Of a stretch of DNA of 64,000 nucleotides, positions 47,602 to 64,000 are shown in pieces. The position numbers were made by a program, and so were the translations under genes. Position 1 is the stretch's first letter. Each line of letters starts with the position of its first letter. The notes beneath the pieces are model-generated. The model worked only from the letters and a program-made list of their open reading frames with translations. It made no database searches and was not told the DNA's origin. The stretch comes from Acanthaster planci (Eukaryota > Echinodermata > Asteroidea > Valvatida > Acanthasteridae), in contig NW_019091364.1 of the NCBI RefSeq assembly GCF_001949145.1, positions 2,522,294 through 2,586,293 on the forward strand, given 5' to 3'.

Positions 47602-47837
47602 ATAATTTGAATTCTCCATAGGCCTACTAAAGACGCTGTTGCTATACCTCTTGATTCGGGGCAAGCTTTTGCTTAGTTACATCAGTGAGGCCTTGCATCA
47701 ATACATTGTTTTCAATGGACAAGAAGGGCACAAAGGAACCAGTCTATTGCATCCAGAGAGGGTGGTCGCTTTGCAAAAGCTTGCCCCGAATCATGAGGTA
47801 AAGCAACACTGTCTTTAGTCTGGGGAATTCAAATTAT
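47602..47837. mobile_element. Foldback MITE, ~236 bp
   Basis: Ends ATAATTTGAATTCTCC and GGGGAATTCAAATTAT; arms continue through GATTCGGGGCAAGCTTTTGC on the left and its complement on the right. One arm carries TAGGCCTA (47619-47626) where the other has a three-base sequence. Non-coding. Confidence 0.85.
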
Positions 47838-47899
47838 CACGTTCATGTGCAATCAGATTTACTCTGTATACCAGATTTTATTTAAATTGACCTCTCAAA

Positions 47900-48116
47900 A
47901 AGCTTATTGCGATTGCATGTACATGCAGGTGTAAGATTAAGTACTGGAGGCTTTGATCTTGACCTGCATGATACTGCATGGGTGATTTTACAGTATGGTA
48001 GAAAGACCAGGCATTGTGGGAAGGAAAAAGGAGCAAATATTGCCCCTTTTTCCATCCCACCATGCCTTTCTACCATTCTCTAAAATCACCTATGCAGTAT
48101 TTGCGATAAGGCTTAT
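47900..48116. mobile_element. Foldback MITE, family A copy 2
   Basis: Second copy of the element at 1354-1514, sharing GGCATTGTGGGAAGGAAAAA and the end GCAGTATTTGCGATAAGGCTT in shorter pieces. Here the left arm reads GCATGATACTGCATG without the GGCCTA present in copy 1. Non-coding. Confidence 0.8.
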
Positions 48117-48925
48117 GTCGCGTTTCGGTCCTGAAATTGGTTGGACCAGGCCAAGTAACTAAATTACTTCCAGATAAACTATACTATTCGGAGGCCTCTA
48201 CTCTAGCCTTCGACGCCCCTTTGACAACACCACGTACTGCCGTTAAAAATTGTTCATTACATATGAAGGAAACGCCGCCAATTAATCTAACCATTCAAAA
48301 AAGTCTCACCAGTGCAATTCGTCTCGGAGTCTGCGACATTTTGACAGTGACAGCGATGTTACGGATAAGAACATGTAATCGTCGAAACTGCCGCTCACTC
48401 TCAGCTCAGTTACGCGTGTAGCAGTATCGTACGCAGTACAGAGTGTAAGTGCGCTGCACAAAAATTGCAAGTCATGCCGACTAGTACCAGTCGAGTCCAT
48501 ATATGGGGCGCCATCAAGGTCACAATTAAGTCATGCGGGGCAGCCGTATTGCTCGTGAAATCAGGAACACGGTTCGATGGTTCGATTTACCATGCTTCAT
48601 TGCTTGGAATGTCTCCACAACTGAATTGATCATACCATTGAGAGGAGCGAGGACTCAAAGTTTGTCAAAGGTGGCCACCTGCAAAGCCATCAGATGTTAA
48701 TCACCTCCTCTCAAAATGATGTTCGGGTCAGCAAAGGCAGCCGCCAGGGGGGGGGGTATGCTCCTTTGTGTTTCACGCTGTGGAGGAAAAAAAGTGACCC
48801 TAGGGAAATAATTCGAATTTGTATCCGAGGAATACTCATTATTTTGCCATCTTGGAAACAGCTAGCTAGGCATATGAAAGTGAAGAGTAATTCCTTACCA
48901 GGCCCTTGGTATTCCTCCATGGTAT

Positions 48926-48985
48926 GTCAGACCATGGAGAAATAATGTTTTATTGGTTTGTTATGTTATTTCTCCATGGTCAGAC
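48926..48985. repeat. Short hairpin, 20 bp stem
   Basis: GTCAGACCATGGAGAAATAA pairs with the complementary sequence ending at 48985 with one mismatch, around a loop of about 20 bases. Could be a tiny foldback element or a structured RNA; nothing else supports a function. Confidence 0.6.
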
Positions 48986-50624
48986 TGTTTTTCAAGTACC
49001 CGGGCGCTGGGGATGAACAGTGTTCGTGGGGATGGAGTCTGTGACCTGACTGACAAGGACTCTAAAGTTTCACCGGTGTATCTGTGGCAGAGGCAATTTC
49101 CAGTTGTGTACATGTAGGAGTGATACTCTCAAAAGGTTTGTGGTTAATGTGACACCCCCTTTACACCTTGCATCATCCTTGTGGGAGTTAAGTTGTGCCC
49201 CTTGGTTTTAGCTGGGCAGCCCCTTGCACTGAGGGCCAGGACACTTTCCCGACCATGCCTTTTCCAAGTAGCCTCTCAGTTTACAGGCCAGCAGTGAAGT
49301 GAGCACACCACATGTTTTTCTTGCTCCTTTTTTATTCGCAAATTCTGCCTCGAAAATTAGCAGTCCGAATACAGTCTGACGAAATATAATAAACCATTTT
49401 AAATTTTTTTGTGCGGAAATTTAAACTCTGTTTGTAGTTTCATTTGTAGAGTAATCTCACGATCCCTCCCTGAAAGATTTCAGTTAGTTTTTTTGTTGCC
49501 ATAAAGCGAGTTTCCCACACGTTTAGATTTTGTTCTTTTAGTTTTTTTCCCTTTATTGATTTTGAGCTATTTTTCCAGGTTACATACCTTTCTGTAGAGG
49601 CTTCGATGAAGCCAACGTCACGGACAGCATATATTTTATAATGTGTGAGTATATGTAGTAAGTTTTCCCAGCTTTTAGGCATGCAATCAAATGTATTCAT
49701 GCTCTTTATATTTGCAATGTTTTTTCAACAAGTCGTTCTCTACAATGTGATTTTAAAATTCATGATAAATTTTCTTGCATAATTTACATGCTTCGCAGAT
49801 CTCATCTCATTCTTCAGCATGCTACATGAAGTCACAGTTCAAACCAACTTTTGTACTTATTACAACCAATTAAGCCGTACCCACGTCTACGAATTCAGAC
49901 TTCAGTGTTTTTACATTACATGTACCCATACTATCTGCCGTGTGTTTTAGCAATTTTACTCGTGCTTTTGGAAATTTGCTCCCGATTGTAGTCGTATTCA
50001 TACTCGCAAGAAAATAGTCCATTCTCCCGTATTTTGTACTACATGTAATATTCAGAAGAACTGGCATCCATGAAAAATAATTATGCTCAATTACAACACT
50101 ACCCAGCCAGCCTGGTGCACATGTACAACAGATGCATTGGTGATGCCTGTACGTGTACTCCGATTCTGGTCAATTACTAAAGGTTTTTACACTCCATGTG
50201 CAGCAAAGATTTATGAGTTTTGCAATCTCATCTTACTTTTTCAAATGTGTTACAATCACCGCTTACACAAATTCTTTGTAATGATACATGCATGTACAAA
50301 ATTTTGACCAAGAGAAGTTCTTAAAACATGATCAATCAAATTTCATAAAACTGAAATGAGAGCACTGAAGAGAGAAGGGGAGTTGAATTTAAGGCTTGTT
50401 TTGATATTATAACATGAAAAAGGTATCTGCATATGCAACAAAGAAATTTGCATGATTTACATACTTCTAAAAACTCCGGTCTAGTTTTCTAAACACGCCA
50501 CTGGTATCGCTCAAACTGTATGCACGTGGAGTGCACTGTACTGCACTCTATTATATTTTGTCTTCAAGGCAATTCCCGTTTAGAAAATAGACGTGTAATC
50601 TAATGCGGACTTGACTTGTGCAAT

Positions 50625-51794
50625 TCACGCCTTGCGACAGCAAGCCATGACAGCTTTGAGTGCATTAGACGGCTCTTCAATCTGTGAGCACCGGCATCTT
50701 ATCATACGGCGCAAAACCTTCTTGAACTGTGGATGTTTAGCGGCGTATACGATCGGGTTGACGCAGCTGTTGAGGGTAAAGACCACGCCCAAAAACAAAA
50801 GGTATCGGTCGGTGTTGGGGATGAAAAGCGCCACGCAGTACGGAGTGATACAGAGGAAGAAGGCACAGACTGCCATGAAGAGATTCTTGGTGATTTCGAG
50901 CTGCTGGCGATAGACACGGTCGCTTTGAGCTGTCTTCAAGGCATCACTGCTGTCAGACACCACGAAGCTAGAACTGCCCGGGGTAGCACAAACCGGGCCG
51001 GTGTAGCTGCTTGCAACTCGCATGGATCTCTGGGCCTGGAAGTGGCGGCGGACGTGCAAGAAGATCATGGTGTAGCAAGTGACAATGGTGATGAAAGGGA
51101 TGGGATACAAGACGAAGGTTTGAATCCTCTCGAAGGTTTTGGCCTTAGGATGGGTATCCAAGTCACTGCAGGTGTGATGCTGCTCGTCGTAGCCGAACCC
51201 TCCAATGCCGAAGATCGGTGGAACGATCATCGTTGCAAAGGCAACAAACCAGATGGCTACCACGATGATGACTACATTGCGCTTGGTGTAGAGACTACGG
51301 TAAAGAGTCATCGGGCGCTTGATGAGGACCAGTCTGTTCAGGGCGATAGAGGCCAAGTTGTAGAGACTAGCACAAGAGCTGACAAAAAGCAGTAGGCCAG
51401 CTAAGTAGCAGGGAGTCTCGGTGGACCACGGCCAAGTGTTTCCCGGACTGAGCAGACCAACAGCGCTCATGGGTAATGCCAGGCCTGTCAGAAGATCAGC
51501 CACGCTGAGACTGACCACGAAGACGTTGGTGGATGTCCGCAGCTTCCTACTGAACACCACCCCCAGGATGACCATGGTGTTACCTGTGACGTTGAACACC
51601 GCGAGCAGGAGCCAGACTACAGCGACAACAACTCTCTCGGGGTAGGTCTGCAGAGAGTGACTAACCGTTGTCGTTATGTTTTCCATCCAGAAAACAGTGG
51701 TTGAGCTGTTGGAGAAATCTGTCGTAGAAGAATTGACGGAGAAGGCCATTGTGGTATTGCCAGAGAAGACCGTCACTGCATCGCTGCGGGCCAT
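50625..51794 (-). CDS. GPCR-2: rhodopsin-class orphan GPCR, single coding exon
   Basis: 389 residues, nearly identical to GPCR-1 from TM1 to the C-terminus. The start at 51792-51794 (MARSDAV) is chosen because it aligns with the start of GPCR-1 and gives the same length. A longer frame to 51860 exists, but the added part crosses a TTTTATAG acceptor that matches the acceptor upstream of GPCR-1, so it is probably intron. Features as in GPCR-1: glycosylated N-terminus, LSVADL, NRL at the end of TM3, CITP in TM6, NPIVY in TM7, Cys-rich tail. Most differences are in the extracellular N-terminus. It is inverted relative to GPCR-1 and lies on the other side of the CBR-5/CBR-6 pair. Ligand unknown. 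Confidence 0.93.
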   Translation of the reverse strand: MARSDAVTVFSGNTTMAFSVNSSTTDFSNSSTTVFWMENITTTVSHSLQTYPERVVVAVVWLLLAVFNVTGNTMVILGVVFSRKLRTSTNVFVVSLSVADLLTGLALPMSAVGLLSPGNTWPWSTETPCYLAGLLLFVSSCASLYNLASIALNRLVLIKRPMTLYRSLYTKRNVVIIVVAIWFVAFATMIVPPIFGIGGFGYDEQHHTCSDLDTHPKAKTFERIQTFVLYPIPFITIVTCYTMIFLHVRRHFQAQRSMRVASSYTGPVCATPGSSSFVVSDSSDALKTAQSDRVYRQQLEITKNLFMAVCAFFLCITPYCVALFIPNTDRYLLFLGVVFTLNSCVNPIVYAAKHPQFKKVLRRMIRCRCSQIEEPSNALKAVMACCRKA

Positions 51795-51860
51795 TTTGGC
51801 TGCTAACATCACCGTCGCTAGGATGAAGTGTGGACCTATAAAATGGGGAGAAGGAACCAC

Positions 51861-54239
51861 TCGATAACTTCGAGTTCACTTTCCAAATGATGGACTCGCA
51901 TTGCAAGATGCTGACTTTCTTTCCGTGGCTCCGAAAGCGTTTAACGAAAGAGTTTCGTTTTATGCATATCGACCCTCTTCCCAAAATAAAAACCAGTTGT
52001 AACAGGACGCGCTGCTTTATGCACGATGAATGATTTCAAATTTCACTCTCACAATTAATCATTCACCCAGTCACGGAGCGATATGCAGCGCTGTTACATC
52101 CATGTACTTCCGGGATTGTGCTTTCAACAGACCAAGCACCTTGGTTCCGAGAAACGACTTTCAAAAGAGGAAAAAGTGTTTTATCATTCAAATTCAGACC
52201 CAGTATTGCTCACACCATCTTGATTGACCACCACCACAAAGCTCTTGCCATGGTTTGTTGAATTGATCTTCAAACTTCAATTTTTGTTTGCAAAAGCGGC
52301 GAGCTGGATTTTAAGGTACTTTCTCAATATAAATGGAGTGTCATACATTTAATTTATTGGTTGAAATTAAAATCAGACACGACCTCCTCTTTATAATCGG
52401 GAAACAGAACAGGCAAGACAAAATGAAAATTAAGTTATTTGGCAAAATGAAACTAAAGTGTTAGCCAGACCAAAAGAGATGGGTTTTTCTCACATAACAT
52501 AGTGAGGTGTTTCGGGTGTTCTCTTTTTACCACGCGGGTAGGATTTCACATTGCAGTAAAGTTTCTTTCTATTGCATTATAGTTTTCTGTTTTGAAGTCT
52601 TCGGACTGTGAAAAAGATTGGAATTGGATATGAAAACAGCCAATAGTAGGCTGTAGAAGTAAAACGCGTGGTTTCCTATGGGCTTTGCCGTGAAACCAGA
52701 AAGGAAATTAACTTGCAAGCAGAAGTTTTGGTCCATGGTTCATAACAACATACTATAGTGTACGCCTGTGTAGTTGACTATTCCATTTTTGGGTGGGGAA
52801 TTGAAAGAAAATGGCAGAGCTGGGAACAGATAAAGGAAAGTATGATGGTCGTGAATTTCCGGGTATAAGGCTGCGAAGCACAGGAAACAGTCTCATAGGA
52901 TGTTGGAAACAAAATCTGAAAGACATCTATTCACTCTAGCTCAGTTATTGGTCTATGTCGAGTTGAGAAACAACCTCAAGAAAACTGGCTACATACAGGC
53001 CGGAGAAGATCTTAGTAATGACGTGTTTTCCTGCCCTTGTGGTGATTACTGAAAACGTCAAATTTCGTATTTCAATTTTTCCCTGACAGTGATATTGCGC
53101 TTTAATCACAAGTTAGGTGGAAAAATCTAAAACAAATTATTGGTTAATTAAAAGAAAATTCGAATACACTTCCAAATAGACAAGTATATTTAATTATCCT
53201 CTCAATATTTCATTTTAAAAATGCCTCATGATTAGACATAAGCCGAGTTAGCTGTCTTTTCTATTTACGTTTTGAACAATGTAACATTTACAGAAATTAA
53301 TTAGTTTCTTGGAAAGCCCTCCATATCGCACCGTAAAGGGATCTGATGAAACAAAGATATAAGAAAGGCGATTGGAAGGGAACTATCGCAATTCCCCTCC
53401 TTCCAAAAGCGTGGAGAAAAGCCAATAGAGACGGCATAAAGAAATTAATTGTCCCAAAAAACCCCCTCCTCCGAGAGTTCGGGTCGGGATCCGCCCTTGT
53501 TCTACGTACATGCTTTTTATTTAATTGGGCAATTGGCCCCGAGCCGGAACAAGAGAGGGCACAATTTTCCTAGCACAGGAGGCTCTCTTACAGGATGTCA
53601 TCTTTTTTTCTATTACCAAAATTGTTATTTCATTTATTCGATCTGTGTGTGCGTAAGACTGGGGGTTGACCCCGCCCCAATCTGCGCCTGCACAAAAAGA
53701 TCAGGTTTTGCTATCCTTACAAATACTGGATAATTGTATAATATATTATCCGTATAAATTATGTTGGAAGAATTCCTGAGATAATCTTTCACATTTCCTG
53801 CGACATTGGGGACTCGATGACGTTTAACTAAATAACTAATAAACTTTGCATTAGTTTTGATCGTCGCTGAAATAAGTTTCAAAATGTTCTACATGTGTTT
53901 CTCCGGCGGGCAAAATCATTCTTTGCCATTTGAAGCGCATGTAACAAAATACATATCGTCTCCTGACTTTGGGTGAATATTCTGTCCGTCTCCTTCGTCT
54001 CCATAAATAGATGGTTAAACTTATCAATGATTCTAGCGAGTTGTCAGCGTGTTCTGTCTGCCTCTATCTATGGTCAAACTTATAATGTATTGCGTTTTCT
54101 TTGAACGACAGCCTCGTGTGGGTAAACATCCCGGTGCTAAAAAGATACAGTTGACCGCAGAACAGTAGAGGGCGATCGTCACATAGGGGCACTGTCGATA
54201 TAGGGCACAGAGATATAAACGCATAGACCGCCGGTCTTG
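51861..54239. other. Intergenic region upstream of GPCR-2
   Basis: No supported gene. CBR exons 1-4 that would belong to CBR-7 are not visible here. A motif like dispersed repeat C ends (GGGCACAATTTTCCTAGCAC) occurs near 53560. Confidence 0.4.
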
Positions 54240-54620
54240 CGCTTAAAACCGTGTTTTTTGGAAAGTATGGGCAAACAATGTGCGAAGCAACGGATGGCAG
54301 CGCGTCCAGTGCGCATTAAGCGGAACGCCCTTACATTGCCTGTATTTGTTTACATGTGCTCCCAAAATGCGTCCATCCCTTTCGCTTTTTTTGTACTGCT
54401 AACTCTTCTTTTCAGACGTTGCAACTGCATTGGTTTGAATTCCTAGGGACCAGATTAAGTAAATAGAAGCGTTTTACAATCGAAAAAAAAATGGCTTCAT
54501 AGAATTTTATGCCTGGAATTCTTCAACTGTGCGTCAATTCCCTATACTGAGGGGTGAATTTGCCCATAGTTTTGATTTTAGTTGGGTGCCGCGCAGATCA
54601 AACTGGCGGGCAACTGGCGG
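54240..54620. repeat. Dispersed repeat B, copy 2
   Basis: Similar in the same orientation to 1700-2060. It ends shortly before the CBR-7 segment begins, so it sits at the 5' edge of the truncated CBR copy. At 54392-54397 it has plain TA (TTGTACTGCTA) where copy 1 has TAGGCCTA. Confidence 0.7.
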
Positions 54621-54773
54621 GCAAACACCTTTTATCTCCAAATATTTTTACATTTTGAAACAATATGAATTGATTCCACGCGGCAAAACATCTCTCAAGG
54701 AATATATGGATAGACAAACCAACTTGTATTTAAGAAATGCATTCTTAAATACTTGGTCTTTTCTTCCCATCAG

Positions 54774-55210
54774 ATGTGCCAACGCTGGAAACCACATGAG
54801 CAAAGGCCGGCCCAGCTTTGCCTATGGAAGCTCCAAGATGAGGGTCATTGCACTTACCCGAGTCCAAGCTGCGGACACAGCCGAGGACAAGACAAACAAA
54901 GACGTTCTCATGACCTGTGTAGGTTTATCCCTATTTTTTATATCATTCACGCCCAATGTCATGTAAACTGAACATGAGACAGACTTGTAGCGAATGGCCG
55001 CAGATAGAAGCTCAGGTCTTTTTTTTTATCGTCTGTCTTTTACAACAGTGCTGTCCAGGCTACGTAAGCACCGACATGTCCAGCTTCAAGGGAACAAAAA
55101 CGATTGACGAGGGCGCCATCACGCCGGTCTACTGTGCCCTGCTACCGCCAGGCTCCGCTGAATTCAACGGCAAGATGTTCAGCGACAAGGAACTGTACGA
55201 GTTCTGGTAG
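54774..55210 (+). pseudogene. CBR1: CBR-7: 3' fragment of a CBR1-like gene (exons 5-6 only)
   Basis: Exon 5 is 54774-54918 (CAG acceptor, GT donor) and exon 6 is 55049-55210 (stop TAG). Both are open and in frame, and resemble CBR-6 exons 5-6 including the intron between them and about 170 bp upstream, in inverted orientation. Tyr-X3-Lys is kept (AYGSSK), but the neighbouring SKMGV reads SKMRV and the WP before the active-site Tyr reads RP. No exon 1-4 is visible in the 2.4 kb upstream; the similarity begins within the intron. It is most simply a truncated duplicate. It could still serve as alternative 3' exons of an unseen transcript. Confidence 0.8.
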
Positions 55211-56264
55211 AGGCCAAAACTTGAGGGGCCCCAAGAGATCAACACATCATAACCCCCCTGCAGGAGAAGACGCCCTCTGTTTACATGCCTACCACGTCCC
55301 GTTCTGGATTGTGCAATTTGGGTCATGAAGGGGTTTAACATATGCATTTGTGCAACTACTTTTTTTCTTTCAAACTTGTTTTTCATAGACTGACTCAGGA
55401 AGAGAACTCGGGAGGTAAAACGGACAATTTAATACTGTGCACAATTTAAACAGTTTCTTATAATGTACACGTCAGGCGTGTTGTTTTGAAGAAAATGAAA
55501 AAATAATGTATATTGATAGACACGAAACCAAAATTCTGGTAGATTTTCTGACAAGCCCCTCTCTACAAAAAAACGACTAAAAGCGAAGGAACAAACATCA
55601 GTATTTGGAAATTTATGTACAAACCTAATAAAATTAGCTTCGCGATTCAATAGGTAACCAAATAATGTACATGTGATAAGTTGGCAATGCGCCAATAAAG
55701 TCAAAGTGGGCTGGGGAAGCTTAAAAACCAGATTTGTAAAGTGAATGATTTCTATACCCTTTTTTCAAAGTGATCATTGGAAATGGCACGTTCCCAATCA
55801 ACCTCGGTTCTCCAGTTTTTTCCCTTGTCTGGACCGTTCAGAAGGCAACAACGGAAACGAGACTAGAGATGTGAACAAATACTAAGTGGTTCAAGGTCAG
55901 TTTCTCCAAAAAACTACGCCTTAAGTTCCACACAGAATAAAACGGGAGAAGAGTTTCATGAAACCAGTTCCATGCACGTAAAAAACTCACTGCACAAACT
56001 CACTGGCAAACAACTCACAACTCAAACTCATACTCATGAGGTACTCGTGTGAACTCAAAAGCGTACTCAAGAAAATGTACTCAATAAGTACTCACACTCA
56101 TGAAGTACTCGTACTCCTACACCAGAAAAAAGTACAGATAGTCAAGTACTTGTTCTTGTACTCAAAGAGGTAAGTACATGCATACTCATGCAAATGTGCT
56201 CGATCACAACTCGGCCCTGACCCAACCTTGGATCGGCCAAGTCTTGACCCAATCCAACGCAGGC
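55211..56264. other. Intergenic region between CBR-7 and DHX8
   Basis: Convergent 3' ends flank this stretch. A possible polyadenylation signal, AATAAA, lies near 55693 on the plus strand. A degenerate repeat occupies 55990-56170. Confidence 0.4.
55990..56170. repeat. Degenerate TACTC/GTACTCA repeat stretch
   Basis: Irregular runs of ACTCAC, GTACTCA and TACTCGTAC words. It resembles the stretch at 32105-32290 read on the other strand. Non-coding. Confidence 0.6.
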
Positions 56265-63856
<7,592 letters not shown>

Positions 63857-64000
63857 CTGGGTGGGACCATTGACAGACAGACACGTTTCTTTCAAAATCC
63901 TTACCCTGTCAAGGTTAACCTATCACAACACTCCTCGATACCACAATGCACCACAGGTGCTTCATACTATGAGCAAAATCAATCAGTAACTACGAATCAT

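Larger units (their letters stand above)
46534..50624. other. Intergenic region between CBR-6 and GPCR-2
   Basis: No supported gene. Contains two foldback elements (47602-47837 and 47900-48116) and a short hairpin (48926-48985). The missing first exon of CBR-6 would be expected here. Confidence 0.4.

Noticed and set aside
50733-51395. Plus-strand frame (220 codons) over GPCR-2
   Set aside because: Same antisense shadow; conserved only because the GPCR is duplicated.
51795-51860. N-terminal extension of GPCR-2 (22 more codons)
   Set aside because: GPCR-1 has no equivalent, and the extension crosses a likely 3' splice site shared with GPCR-1; the internal Met gives equal 389-residue proteins.
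63857-63895. Reading DHX8 upstream of AVLDNQ to a Met
   Set aside because: The added residues do not match DHX8, and a CCACCCAG acceptor lies exactly at the point where family similarity begins.

Overview
The window is eukaryotic, intron-rich and fairly AT-rich, with many small inverted-repeat elements and microsatellites. The gene content (a cluster of CBR1-type carbonyl reductases, two rhodopsin-class receptors on single coding exons, and the spliceosomal helicase DHX8) and the repeat texture suggest a marine invertebrate deuterostome, perhaps an echinoderm or hemichordate. That placement is inference; nothing here fixes the species.

Layout. Seven carbonyl-reductase copies (called CBR-1 to CBR-7 here) lie across 0.5-55.2 kb in orientations - - + - + - +. 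Complete copies have six coding exons with intron phases 0,0,2,2,0 and encode 276-278 residues, close to human CBR1 (277). CBR-1 (540-1590, minus) runs off the left edge. CBR-2 (3165-5708, minus), CBR-3 (9046-14355, plus), CBR-4 (17370-22775, minus) and CBR-5 (34296-40589, plus) are complete. CBR-6 (44737-46533, minus) has five exons and no recognised first exon. CBR-7 (54774-55210, plus) keeps only the last two exons. Two near-identical 389-residue class A GPCRs sit at 29088-30257 (plus) and 50625-51794 (minus). The C-terminal half of DHX8 (11 exons, minus) fills 56265-63856 and continues past the right edge.

Architecture. CBR-3 and CBR-4 form the arms of an inverted duplication of about 8 kb (about 6370-14510 and 17218-25320) around a 2.7 kb spacer. 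On a larger scale the block GPCR(+) CBR-5(+) is mirrored by CBR-6(-) GPCR(-), with the mirror axis near 42 kb. Because the arms are homologous they reveal insertions in one arm and not the other. These include a 620 bp element with 10 bp target duplications, a foldback element at 23 kb, and repeated cases where a TA in one copy reads TAGGCCTA in the other. That recurrent six-base gain at TA, seen against independent homologous empty sites, is the most unusual signal in the window.

Function. The CBR copies are predicted cytosolic NADPH-dependent short-chain dehydrogenases/reductases. All assessable copies keep the Ser and Tyr-X3-Lys catalytic residues, and the last two exons of CBR-7 keep Tyr-X3-Lys. 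The GPCRs are orphan plasma-membrane receptors with an unusual NRL in place of DRY. DHX8 is a conserved nuclear splicing factor with no evident functional link to the cluster. Exon boundaries were read by eye from splice signals and frame continuity and have no transcript support.
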